From: Bacteroidota bacterium
GTDB lineage: Bacteria > Bacteroidota > Ignavibacteria > UBA10030 > UBA8401
NCBI GenBank assembly: GCA_021796275.1
Contig: JAJYOI010000023.1
Span: 1 to 39,167 of the forward strand
Reading direction: 5' to 3'
DNA: 39,167 bases
Shown here: piece after piece, positions 24,688-33,211 of the stretch
Position numbering within the stretch: position 1 is the stretch's first letter
Layout: each line of letters starts with the position of its first letter
Made by a program: the position numbers and the translations under genes
Notes under the pieces: generated by a model
Database searches by the model: none
Told to the model about the DNA's origin: nothing
The model's input: the letters and a program-made list of their open reading frames with translations, nothing else

Positions 24688-26058
24688 ATGAAGACAATTA
24701 TTGAACCATTTAAGATTAAATCTGTAGAGCCGATTCACTTTACCACTGCCGAAGAACGAACTGCCATTCTTCAGAATGCCGGCTACAATCCGTTTATGAT
24801 CAACGCCGATGATGTGTTAATTGATTTGTTGACGGACAGCGGAACTGCGGCGATGAGCGCGAAACAATGGGCGGGAATCATGGATGGAGATGAATCGTAT
24901 GCCGGTGCGCGGAGTTTTTTTCGTTTTGAAAAAGCTGTGAAAGATATCACCGGTTTCACATATGTTATCCCGACACATCAGGGAAGAGCGGCAGAGCGTA
25001 TTCTATTTTCCATTGTTGGTGGAAAGGGAAAGTTCATTCCAAACAATACGCATTTTGATACAACGCGGGCGAATGTGGAATTCTCCGGCGCTGAAGCAGT
25101 TGACTTTCCGACTGAAGAAGGCATTCACCCTGACCGTATCGCTCCGTTCAAAGGCAATATCAATCTTGAAGCGCTCTCACGTTTTATTGAAGAAAAAGGC
25201 GCCTCCAATATCCCATTGTGTATGATTACGGTGACAAATAATTCCGGCGGCGGCCAGCCCGTTTCAATGGAAAACATCCGGGAGACCAAAAAACTTTTGA
25301 GCAGCCGCGGCATACCATTGTTTCTCGACGCATGCAGGTTTGCGGAAAATGCTTTCTTCATAAAAAAAAGAGAAAAGGGGTACGAAAACAAGACGCCAAA
25401 AGAAATTGTCCGCGAAATGTTTTCATACGCCGATGGCTGCACGATGAGCGCAAAAAAAGATGCCATCGTTAATATGGGCGGTTTTCTTGCTTTGAACGAT
25501 GACGAGCTTGCGTCGAAGGCGCGCAACCTTTTGATTATCACCGAAGGCTTTCCGACGTATGGCGGTTTGGCCGGACGCGATCTTGAAGCGATTGCACAAG
25601 GATTGACGGAAGTTCTCGATGAGCATTATCTGACGTATCGTTTGCGCTCGATAGAATATCTTGGTGAAAAATTGACGAATGCCGGTGTACCGATTCTCCA
25701 GCCTCCGGGCGGACATGCAATTTATTTAGATGCAAAACGCTTTGCGTCGCACATTCCGCCGCACCAATATCCCGGCCAGGCGATTGTGTGTGAATTATAT
25801 CGGTCGGCGGGAATTCGCAGTGTTGAAATCGGCAGCGTGATGTTCGGGAAATATGATGCCGAAGGAAAACTGATCTCTCCGCCAATGGAACTTGTGCGAT
25901 TGGCAATTCCGCGGCGTGTGTACACACAAAGTCATATTGATTACGTAAGCGAATGTGTTATCGATGTATTCGAAAGAAGGAAACAACTTCGCGGTTACCG
26001 GATCGCGTACGAAGCTCCGCAGCTTCGCCATTTCACAGCGAGGTTTGAACCGCTCTAA
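24688..26058 (+). CDS. tnaA: Tryptophanase (L-tryptophan indole-lyase)
   Basis: A 456-residue PLP enzyme of the tryptophanase/tyrosine phenol-lyase family that splits tryptophan to indole, pyruvate and ammonia. The PLP lysine pair is K256-K257 in MSAKKDAIVNMGGF. Other core segments are DLLTDSGTAAMS, PTHQGRAAERI and YGGLAGRDLEA. Tyrosine phenol-lyases use a Thr and an Arg for phenol recognition; here these positions are Asp (HFDTT) and Ile (RSVEIGS), as in tryptophanases. No tnaC-type leader or tnaB permease is present. Confidence 0.88.
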   Translation: MKTIIEPFKIKSVEPIHFTTAEERTAILQNAGYNPFMINADDVLIDLLTDSGTAAMSAKQWAGIMDGDESYAGARSFFRFEKAVKDITGFTYVIPTHQGRAAERILFSIVGGKGKFIPNNTHFDTTRANVEFSGAEAVDFPTEEGIHPDRIAPFKGNINLEALSRFIEEKGASNIPLCMITVTNNSGGGQPVSMENIRETKKLLSSRGIPLFLDACRFAENAFFIKKREKGYENKTPKEIVREMFSYADGCTMSAKKDAIVNMGGFLALNDDELASKARNLLIITEGFPTYGGLAGRDLEAIAQGLTEVLDEHYLTYRLRSIEYLGEKLTNAGVPILQPPGGHAIYLDAKRFASHIPPHQYPGQAIVCELYRSAGIRSVEIGSVMFGKYDAEGKLISPPMELVRLAIPRRVYTQSHIDYVSECVIDVFERRKQLRGYRIAYEAPQLRHFTARFEPL

Positions 26059-26165
26059 ATGCAAACGCTCCGGAAAGATTTTCGATGAAACGTTAATCTT
26101 GATTTCCCCTCGCCATTTTAGTATCTTTTCATACTTTTTGCTGAAGAAACTCGGCGGCAGGACAA

Positions 26166-26199
26166 CCCGACATGTCGGGATAATCCCAATAAGTCGGGA
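26166..26199. repeat. TCGGGA-type palindromic repeats upstream of tRNA-Thr
   Basis: A perfect 14-bp palindrome CCCGACATGTCGGG (26166-26179) is followed within 4 bases by a decayed hairpin ATCCC-AATAAG-TCGGGA (26183-26199). The second resembles the intact hairpin at 26349-26367. The rest of the 179-bp gap between tnaA and the tRNA shows nothing else I can support. Confidence 0.6.
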
Positions 26200-26237
26200 G
26201 GAGGGTGCAAGGTAAAAAAAACGGAATTGTGGCAAAT

Positions 26238-26309
26238 GCTGAAGTAGCTCAGCGGTAGAGCAGCGGTTTCGTAAACCGCAGGTCGTGGGTTCAAATCCCA
26301 CCTTCAGCT
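26238..26309 (+). tRNA. tRNA-Thr (anticodon CGU)
   Basis: A complete 72-nt cloverleaf: acceptor stem GCTGAAG with CTTCAGC, D arm GCTC-AGCGGTA-GAGC, anticodon arm GCGGT-TTCGTAA-ACCGC with anticodon CGT reading ACG codons, variable region AGGTC, T arm GTGGG-TTCAAAT-CCCAC, discriminator T. CCA is not encoded. The stems have no mismatches. Confidence 0.97.
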
Positions 26310-26348
26310 CACAACACCAACACTTTTTTTACTATTAGCGGTTTCGTA

Positions 26349-26367
26349 ATCCCGACAAGGTCGGGAT
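26349..26367. repeat. Perfect triloop hairpin, 8-bp stem
   Basis: ATCCCGAC and GTCGGGAT are perfect inverted arms separated by AAG. It sits inside the partial tRNA-Thr copy, in place of the anticodon 3' strand and variable loop. Confidence 0.85.
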
Positions 26368-26375
26368 GCGGGTTC

Positions 26376-26405
26376 TGAGCCGAAGGCTCATGCGCCTCTG
26401 GCGCA
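26376..26405. repeat. Tandem pair of perfect 6-bp triloop hairpins
   Basis: TGAGCC-GAA-GGCTCA (26376-26390) is followed with no gap by TGCGCC-TCT-GGCGCA (26391-26405). The pair interrupts the T loop of the partial tRNA-Thr copy cleanly, which suggests insertion as a unit. A shorter pair of the same design is found at 39099-39120. Confidence 0.85.
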
Positions 26406-26430
26406 AAATCCCACCTTCAGCTCAAAAAAA

Positions 26431-26457
26431 GGCAGCGCTGTCCGCACTGCCGTTTTT
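26431..26457. terminator. Terminator, possibly bidirectional
   Basis: GGCAG (26431-26435) pairs with CTGCC (26447-26451), with further inner GC pairing after a 1x1 mismatch. Seven A precede it and five T follow. It can end the tRNA transcript on + and the thioesterase transcript on -. Confidence 0.7.
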
Positions 26458-26521
26458 ATTGTACAACAAAAAGTTTATCAAAGCATCGGCGGCGAAACCC
26501 ATTCAAAAGTGTGCCATGAGA

Positions 26522-26938
26522 TCAAATTGAATACTTTTCAACGATCCATTCAGGAATTTCAGCCGCGCGTCCATTCTCCAATGCCACCATCGTATAATGA
26601 AAATATCCGTCGCAGATTAATTTACCGGTCTCTTTTTTCACGATATGAAACGAAACTTTTACTCCATCCTTGTAAATTTCCTCGATCGATGTTCGAATAA
26701 GAAATCGTTCTCCAAGAAGCAGCGGCCGCTTAAATTCAATATGCGAAACCCGTATGACCCAGCCGTAACCAAGTTTCAGGAATTCGTCCATCGGCATTTT
26801 ATAGCAGCGTGCCATTTGGTCGTAGCGAGCGGCAAGAACGTAATCAATATACCGGCTGCTGTGGACATGTTGATTCATGTCAATATCGTCAGGGCGGACT
26901 TGCAGTTCAGTTTCAAACACGGAATGTACAGGAGGCAT
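26522..26938 (-). CDS. Acyl-CoA thioesterase (hotdog fold, YbgC/4HBT-like)
   Basis: A 138-residue hotdog-fold protein. VRPDDIDMNQHVHSSRYIDYVLAAR carries the D-x-x-x-H-x-x...Y pattern of the 4HBT/YbgC group, with the active Asp on DIDMNQHV. The remaining strands IRVSHIEFKRPLLLGERFLIRTSI and ICDGYFHYTMVALENGRAAEIPEW match acyl-CoA or acyl-ACP thioesterases. The substrate chain cannot be predicted. It is transcribed divergently from the AddA-like gene, with 161 bases between the two start codons. Confidence 0.85.
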   Translation of the reverse strand: MPPVHSVFETELQVRPDDIDMNQHVHSSRYIDYVLAARYDQMARCYKMPMDEFLKLGYGWVIRVSHIEFKRPLLLGERFLIRTSIEEIYKDGVKVSFHIVKKETGKLICDGYFHYTMVALENGRAAEIPEWIVEKYSI

Positions 26939-27099
26939 AATAATTGTACGTCTTTTATATAGTGTGTTTATTGAAGATACGGCATTGTTCTTTCTTACAT
27001 GGAATGATATAAAAAAATATTGTCTGATGATAGTGTTTTATTCCTAACAATTCGTATTTTTGAGGAAATTAAACTTAGGTGAATTGTCGAAGAGAACTC

Positions 27100-30000
27100 A
27101 TGCCCACGCAGTTGATTAATGATCGCAATCTACGCCTTCCTGACTTATCCTTGTGCAGCGCTTCTGCCGGTACAGGAAAAACTTATACGCTTGCGCTTCG
27201 CTTTCTCCAGCTTGTTTTTTCTAACCGTATCACCCACAACGGTCTGCAAAATATCCTTGCGATCACTTTTACGAATAATGCCGCCGCTGAAATGAAACAG
27301 CGCATCATCAGGTTTCTGAAGAATATCTATTTCGGCGATGAAGAACATACGAAGGCAGTATCAACGATACTTGATCAGGACAGTGATCTTCTACGAACGA
27401 AGCCCGAGGAGCTGTTGACGACAATCCTTGATAATTATTCGGATTTTCAAGTGAAGACAATCGACAGCTTTGCGGCATCTGTCTTCAAAACTACCGCGCT
27501 TGAATTTGGCTACCATCCGGATTTTGAAATTGGCGTGAGTGATACGCAATTGGTGAACCATGCGCTTGATGTCTTCGCCCGCAAATTGCGGCCCGGGAGC
27601 GTTGAGGCAGAATTGTTTCATGAATTGATTCGGCTAATCGAAGAAAATCGTTCTCACGATGAACCTTTTTTTTGGAATCCGTATTCAAGAATTTCATCGG
27701 AGATGCTGAAGCTGTACCGGATTTCTGCCAACAAGGGGAGAGATATTGTTCCGCATGATTCTTCAACGGCAGCATTGTCAGGTGCCAAGCAAGAACTTAA
27801 AGCAAAGGCTGAAGAACTGCGGAGCTTTCTGCTCAGTACCGGATTATCAGTGAACAAATTGTTTTTGAATGATATTCAGGATGTGCTCGATGGAAATATT
27901 GAAGGCGTTCTCGCTCGGACTGAGAAAAGTTTAATCATCAACGCTCCAAAAACAAAGGAGGAAAAGAAAAAATATTCCGGCATTGCTGGGCGCGCGGCGG
28001 GCGATCTTGCCGAATGGAATGCTCTCTTAAAAAAATATCTTGTTGCTTCGGCGTACAGTTATTATTTGCCGTATGTCCAGGCGTTGAATGAAGTAAAGAA
28101 GACAATTGACCTTGTCAAGCGCGAAGTTGGGGAAATCTCACTTGCGGATGTCTCCCGCGAGCTGCTGAAAGAATTGAACAGTGAACGCGTCCCGGAGGTT
28201 TACTTCACACTTGGTGAAACGATTTATCATTATCTCATTGATGAGTTTCAGGATACGTCGCCTGTTCAGTGGCAAATGCTGAAACCATTGATCGAGAACT
28301 CGCTCTCGCAGGGAGGAAGCCTGTTTGTCGTTGGCGACATGAAACAATCGATTTACAGTTTTCGCGGCGCAGACTGGCATATTATGGACTCGATTGTTCG
28401 TGAGAATCCTTTCCCTGCGGCGAACCGTAATCATCTTTTATTGACAACAAATAGGCGCAGTTGTGAGAAAGTGCTGCAGTTTGTGTACGATGTCTTCGCA
28501 AAAAATATTCCCGCAATGAATAATGAATACTCTGCTGCTGCTCAGGTCAGCGGGCTTTCCGATGTCAAAGTGGATACGATACCTGAACACAGCGGCAAAG
28601 GGTACGTAGAAGTTGAAGTCGTTGAACGAAACGAAGAAATATTTCCGGAGAAACAAAAAATTCTCAGCACCATTCATGATTGCAGGGAACGCGGCTACTC
28701 GTGGCGGGATATTGCGGTGTTGACGCTTCGTAACAGCGATGTGATAACCGTAAGCTCATGGCTTAACGCGCAGAGCATTCCTTTTATTTCGCACAGCAGC
28801 CTTGATATTCGGAATAGAAAAATCATCGGAGAAATCCTTGCGCTGCTGCGCTTTCTTGATTCTCCGATTGACGATCTTTCTTTTTCAACCGTTTTGCTCA
28901 GCGAGGTGTACGAACGCCTAACCCGTTCTGTGAACAATCAACCGGCGCGAAGTGCGTTTGAAAATTTTCTTCTCACGTACAGCGTATCCCGCGGAAACAC
29001 CTCGGTGCTCTATAGGTTTTTCCAATCGTCGTATCCCGGACTGTGGGAAAATCATTTTGCAAAACTCTTCTCCCGCGTAGGCTACTTGCCGTTGTACGAC
29101 CTGATCTCGGAAGTGTGCCGTGTGTTCAACATCTTTTCACTTTGTAAAAACGAAGAAGCGGCGATTATTAAATTGCTGGAAGTTGTACAGAGTTTTGAAC
29201 AGCGCGGCAGTAATAGTCTGCGCGATTTTCTTGAATTTGTTGATGCCGATAATGAATCATCCGAATGGGAATTGGACGCGCCGAAAGAGATTGATGCTGT
29301 TTCTGTGATGACGGTTCACAAAGCAAAAGGACTCGGCTTTCCGGTCGTTGTTGTTCTTCTTTACGATAAAACTCAGCGCAGTTATGGCTACATCGCCGAA
29401 GAAACGGCGTCGGGGCTTGCCTTGGTTCGGGTCAGGAAGAAAGAGAGTGAGCGTGCCGATTCATTACGGAAACTGTATGAAGAACAATCTCTTCGGAAGT
29501 GCGTGGACTATCTGAATACGTTGTACGTTGCGTTTACCAGGGCGACGACGGAAATGTACGTCGTCAGCGTTTATTCGAAATTGAAAAAGGCGGCAGAGAA
29601 GAACATTCCATCGTCCTTTTTCCCGCTCAAGAATTACGCGCGGGCAGAACGCCCTAACGCGCCGGCTGCCGAATTACACACAGAGCGTAACCAGGCAACA
29701 TTTCACCACACCACAGAACAAAAAGCCGAAGTTGTCGAAAACGGCAAATTAGGGTTTGCGGAAACCCGCCGCGGCGATTGTTTTCATCTGCTTCTTTCCC
29801 GTATTGAATTTCTTGATACAGGTATTGCTTCAACAGTAGACGTATTATTGCCCGATGTTATTGAGGAACTGGGAGCTCGCCAAACGGAAGATGAAATCAA
29901 ACATTCGCTGACGGATTTCTTTTCGGAGACGGCGATTGAAAAATATTTCCAGCGTGAGACGGGGAGAAGTATTTTGAACGAACATGAGTTTGTTAAAGCA

Positions 30001-30210
30001 GACGGCTCTCTTTTCCGGATGGATAGAATTGTCATTGATCCCAATGCGGTAACCATTATAGATTACAAAACCGGCTCTGCTGAAAAACAAGGGAAGTATC
30101 TTGAGCAAGTGAAAAACTATATGAACATCCTTGCAGAACTTTTTCCCGGGAAGATCATTCGCGGAGTCATCGCTTATATCGATGTGAAATCTCTCGTGGA
30201 GGTGCGATGA
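27100..30210 (+). CDS. addA: UvrD-family helicase-nuclease, AddA/RecB-like
   Basis: A protein of 1036 residues. Superfamily 1A helicase motifs are in order: Walker A SASAGTGKT (GKT at 26-28), motif Ia AITFTNNAAAEMKQR, motif II DEFQDTS starting at D381, motif III VGDMKQSIYSFRGAD, motif V SVMTVHKAKGLGFPVVV and motif VI LYVAFTRATTEMYV. A C-terminal PD-(D/E)xK nuclease follows, with GDCFHLLLSRIE and IIDYKTG (D988, K990). Together with the next gene it should process double-strand ends for RecA, as AddAB does. The frame extends to GTG 27079; ATG 27100 is preferred. Its stop overlaps the next start (ATGA). Confidence 0.88.
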   Translation: MPTQLINDRNLRLPDLSLCSASAGTGKTYTLALRFLQLVFSNRITHNGLQNILAITFTNNAAAEMKQRIIRFLKNIYFGDEEHTKAVSTILDQDSDLLRTKPEELLTTILDNYSDFQVKTIDSFAASVFKTTALEFGYHPDFEIGVSDTQLVNHALDVFARKLRPGSVEAELFHELIRLIEENRSHDEPFFWNPYSRISSEMLKLYRISANKGRDIVPHDSSTAALSGAKQELKAKAEELRSFLLSTGLSVNKLFLNDIQDVLDGNIEGVLARTEKSLIINAPKTKEEKKKYSGIAGRAAGDLAEWNALLKKYLVASAYSYYLPYVQALNEVKKTIDLVKREVGEISLADVSRELLKELNSERVPEVYFTLGETIYHYLIDEFQDTSPVQWQMLKPLIENSLSQGGSLFVVGDMKQSIYSFRGADWHIMDSIVRENPFPAANRNHLLLTTNRRSCEKVLQFVYDVFAKNIPAMNNEYSAAAQVSGLSDVKVDTIPEHSGKGYVEVEVVERNEEIFPEKQKILSTIHDCRERGYSWRDIAVLTLRNSDVITVSSWLNAQSIPFISHSSLDIRNRKIIGEILALLRFLDSPIDDLSFSTVLLSEVYERLTRSVNNQPARSAFENFLLTYSVSRGNTSVLYRFFQSSYPGLWENHFAKLFSRVGYLPLYDLISEVCRVFNIFSLCKNEEAAIIKLLEVVQSFEQRGSNSLRDFLEFVDADNESSEWELDAPKEIDAVSVMTVHKAKGLGFPVVVVLLYDKTQRSYGYIAEETASGLALVRVRKKESERADSLRKLYEEQSLRKCVDYLNTLYVAFTRATTEMYVVSVYSKLKKAAEKNIPSSFFPLKNYARAERPNAPAAELHTERNQATFHHTTEQKAEVVENGKLGFAETRRGDCFHLLLSRIEFLDTGIASTVDVLLPDVIEELGARQTEDEIKHSLTDFFSETAIEKYFQRETGRSILNEHEFVKADGSLFRMDRIVIDPNAVTIIDYKTGSAEKQGKYLEQVKNYMNILAELFPGKIIRGVIAYIDVKSLVEVR

Positions 30211-33041
30211 GCAGTATTCGACCGCTCCCGCCGTCTGCTGATCTCGTTGAAGAAGTTGCAACAATCCTTCGCTCGGACAGCAGCGATTACTCCCGCAGCC
30301 TTGTCGTGTTTCCGGGAAAACGTCCGGCACATTTTCTGCGGAAGAAGCTTGCAGGGTTTGCGAACAAAAGCATTATCCCGCCGCATATTTTCTCCATTGA
30401 TAATTTCGTTGAATTCCTTTTTCGTGAAAAGCTCAATCGCCGCGACCGATTAATAGAGCCTTTGGATGCTGTCGCGGTTTTGCATGACATTCATTCGGCT
30501 GCCGGACATAAATTTGGCGGCGAGCACTTTTTGAAATTAGATAAGTTTTTTCCGCTCGGCATGAAAATTTTTGCAGAACTGGAAGAATTGAAAATAGCCT
30601 GCGTACCTTTGTCGGTCGTTCGCGAAAAAATCAGCGGTATTTCATTCGGACAAGTGCAATCGCTTGCACAGTTGTATCAGCAATTGTATGCGGCACTGGC
30701 TCAACGGAACTTTGTAACGCGTGCAATGGAATACGACGCTGTCGCAGCTGAAAGCCGATCGCTTCAGCTTGACGAATATGACCGGATTGTTATTGCAGGC
30801 TTTTTCGCATTGACGACTTCCGAGCAGCTTCTTTTTCGTGAGTTGCTTCACCGCGATAATGGTGTGTATGTGTATCAAAAGGGAAGAGGGATTGAGAAAC
30901 ATCTGCGGCTTCTCGGCATTGAAACAGAAGAAGCATCGCACGAACGAACGATGCCGGATGTAACGATGTACAGAAGCCCGGACGCTCATGGTCAGGTCTT
31001 CTCGCTCAGCGGCGTTATCCATGAGTTGTTGAAAGCTCCCGCGGGGCAGCCGCAAGCGGTAACGTTAGACGAAAAAACGGTGATTGTGTTAACGACTTCG
31101 GGCGCTCTTTTTCCGGTTGTCAATCATGTGCTGCCATTGATTGACCAGTACAATATTTCACATTCTTATCCGATTATTCGCACGCCTATTTATGGATTCT
31201 TCAGCAGCTTAATGAACGTCATCGAAACGATGGATGCCGGAAAATATTATGCGCCGGCGTACATCAAATTTGTTTTGCACCCCTACACCAAAAACATCCG
31301 CTGTAACAAACGCGCCGATGCGACACGCGTATTGTTTCATTCGATAGAAGAATATTTCGTTGAACGGAAATCTGAGACCTTTTTTTCATTGGATGAATTG
31401 GAACAAGAGCCGTCTATCTACGAGGCTGTGCAAAAAATTGATGAATCGTTTTCGCGTAACGTGATGGAAGCTCATCTTCGTTCAATTCATGATGCGCTGC
31501 TCCGCTCATTTCTGCATTTTACATCGCTGAGCGATTTTGCGTTGAAAAGCATTGATGTGCTGGAATATATTGATCGCAGCAGCACGGCAAACCTTCATCC
31601 TCTTTTCCGCCCGTTCGCTGTGCGATTCATTGAGTCGCTCGATGTGCTTCGTTCTTCTCTGCTCAACGAGCATTGTTTTGATGAATCGGCGTCCTATTTT
31701 ACTTTTATCAAGCATTATCTCTCAACAGTCGAAGTTCCTTTTACCGGTACGCCGCTGCACGGAGTGCAGGTGCTCGGACAGTTGGAAACGCGCAGCGTAA
31801 AATTTGACCGGGTATTTGTGCTTGATGTTAATGATGATGTTATTCCCCGATCAAAGAGCCAGGACATGCTTTTACCGCAGCAAGTACGCCGCGCATTGCA
31901 TTTGCCAACGTACCGGGATAGAGAGGAAATGATTTCGTATTATTTTGACACGCTTCTTTCCGGCGCGCAAGAGGTTCATCTGTTTTTTATTGAAAACGGG
32001 CAAAAAGAACGGAGCCGTTTGATTGAGAAATTGCTGTGGGAAAAGCAAAAAAAATTGAGAAGCGCAAATGATTCAGAATTGATCCGCACAATCAAATACG
32101 ATGTTTCTTTGTCCAATGATGTTCCGAAGCCCATCGGAAAAACAAGCGGCGTTGTTTCCTTCCTGAAAGATTTTTCGTTTTCCGCTACCGCGCTTGACAC
32201 GTATCTTCATTGCCAGCTTCAATTCTATTACCGGTACGTTTTACGTTTGGCGGAAAAGGAAAACGTATCCGGCGATGTTGAACAATCCGACGTTGGCATT
32301 GTCGTGCACAAAGCACTGGCGGAATTTTTCAGACCGTGGCGGGGCAGCGTGCTCACGGAAAATGAATTACGGTGGGAAGATTTAGAGCCGATACTTGACA
32401 GAAACTTTTCAGAGCGGTTTGGAGATGATGTCATCGGTGCTGCATTTTTGCTGCGCGATCAAATGAAAAAGCAAATGCACAGCTTTTTGGAAAACTACCA
32501 GCTCCCGCTGATTCGTCGTGAAAAAAATACGCTGGTTGATGTTGAAAAAAAGTTAGAAGTTGAAAAGGAGGGCGTGCGTTTTCGGGGAACCCTCGACCGT
32601 ATTGAAATGCGCGGCGATCAACTCGTTATTCTCGACTACAAAACCGGCGGGAAGAGCAGTCACTTAAGAATTCAACCCGGCAAACTCGATGCAGCAGACC
32701 GCGAATCGTGGGAAAAATCAATCGGTTCGCTGCAGTTGCCATTGTATATTCTCATGTATGCCGTTCAGTCAAATACCGGCGTTGACGAAGTGTCTGCATC
32801 GTACATAGTGCTTGGGAATCACATTCTCGACGCAGGATGTGAAGAACCATTGTTTCAGGAAGCGCAATTGGCTCACGCGGAATATTCGAAAATTGAAGAA
32901 ATCATCTTCCTTCTCGTAGATGAAATTCAGGATAGTGCAAAGCCCTTTGTACCGGCGAAAAAATTGCAGGACAATTGTCCGCGATGCCCTTATTCCGCAA
33001 TTTGCGGGACATCATGGATTAAGAAATGGTCCGCCGATTGA
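30207..33041 (+). CDS. addB: PD-(D/E)xK nuclease with Fe-S cluster, AddB-like
   Basis: A 944-residue partner protein. The N-terminus LVVFPGKRPAHFLRKKLAG occupies the place of AddB's ATPase start but lacks a GKT Walker motif, so this helicase-like half is probably inactive. The C-terminal nuclease shows VHKALAEFF, FRGTLDRIEM and LDYKTG (D810, K812). Cys 669 (TYLHCQLQFYY) and Cys 924, 927 and 933 (CPRCPYSAIC) match the four-cysteine 4Fe-4S staple of AddB-type nucleases. Function in recombinational repair is inferred from the family and from overlap with the AddA-like gene. Substrate polarity and Chi recognition cannot be inferred. Confidence 0.84.
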   Translation: MSSIRPLPPSADLVEEVATILRSDSSDYSRSLVVFPGKRPAHFLRKKLAGFANKSIIPPHIFSIDNFVEFLFREKLNRRDRLIEPLDAVAVLHDIHSAAGHKFGGEHFLKLDKFFPLGMKIFAELEELKIACVPLSVVREKISGISFGQVQSLAQLYQQLYAALAQRNFVTRAMEYDAVAAESRSLQLDEYDRIVIAGFFALTTSEQLLFRELLHRDNGVYVYQKGRGIEKHLRLLGIETEEASHERTMPDVTMYRSPDAHGQVFSLSGVIHELLKAPAGQPQAVTLDEKTVIVLTTSGALFPVVNHVLPLIDQYNISHSYPIIRTPIYGFFSSLMNVIETMDAGKYYAPAYIKFVLHPYTKNIRCNKRADATRVLFHSIEEYFVERKSETFFSLDELEQEPSIYEAVQKIDESFSRNVMEAHLRSIHDALLRSFLHFTSLSDFALKSIDVLEYIDRSSTANLHPLFRPFAVRFIESLDVLRSSLLNEHCFDESASYFTFIKHYLSTVEVPFTGTPLHGVQVLGQLETRSVKFDRVFVLDVNDDVIPRSKSQDMLLPQQVRRALHLPTYRDREEMISYYFDTLLSGAQEVHLFFIENGQKERSRLIEKLLWEKQKKLRSANDSELIRTIKYDVSLSNDVPKPIGKTSGVVSFLKDFSFSATALDTYLHCQLQFYYRYVLRLAEKENVSGDVEQSDVGIVVHKALAEFFRPWRGSVLTENELRWEDLEPILDRNFSERFGDDVIGAAFLLRDQMKKQMHSFLENYQLPLIRREKNTLVDVEKKLEVEKEGVRFRGTLDRIEMRGDQLVILDYKTGGKSSHLRIQPGKLDAADRESWEKSIGSLQLPLYILMYAVQSNTGVDEVSASYIVLGNHILDAGCEEPLFQEAQLAHAEYSKIEEIIFLLVDEIQDSAKPFVPAKKLQDNCPRCPYSAICGTSWIKKWSAD

Positions 33042-33211
33042 GCCGCATTGATTCTCGATGTACGATTCCATACATTTTGCCAGCAGAAATGAGCACCGTT
33101 TGTTTCCTGAACAGCGCGCACCATAGACTACATGCGAACATTCTCCTTTCTTTTTCGTATAACAAAATAGAAAAATCGGCGAATCATCACAGATTATGAA
33201 CGGAAAGCATT

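Larger units (their letters stand above)
26337..26423 (+). pseudogene. Partial tRNA-Thr copy interrupted by three hairpins
   Basis: The DNA repeats the tRNA-Thr anticodon segment AGCGGTTTCGTAA (26337-26349), the T-stem start with GGGTTC (to 26375), and the 3' end AAATCCCACCTTCAGCTC (26406-26423). The 5' half is missing. The 3' side of the anticodon stem and the variable region are replaced by a 19-bp perfect hairpin (26349-26367). The T loop is split exactly between TTC and AAAT by 30 bases made of two adjoining 15-bp hairpins (26376-26405). It cannot fold as a tRNA. Confidence 0.85.

Noticed and set aside
25795-26301. A 168-codon minus-strand ORF beginning MGFEPTTCGLRNRCSTAELL
   Set aside because: The N-terminus is the antisense translation of tRNA-Thr, a well-known false ORF, and the rest overlaps tnaA in the opposite strand.
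27100-33041. Reading the helicase-nuclease pair as a phage-defence system
   Set aside because: The motif order, Fe-S nuclease and overlap fit AddAB-type repair, and no defence genes are next to it.
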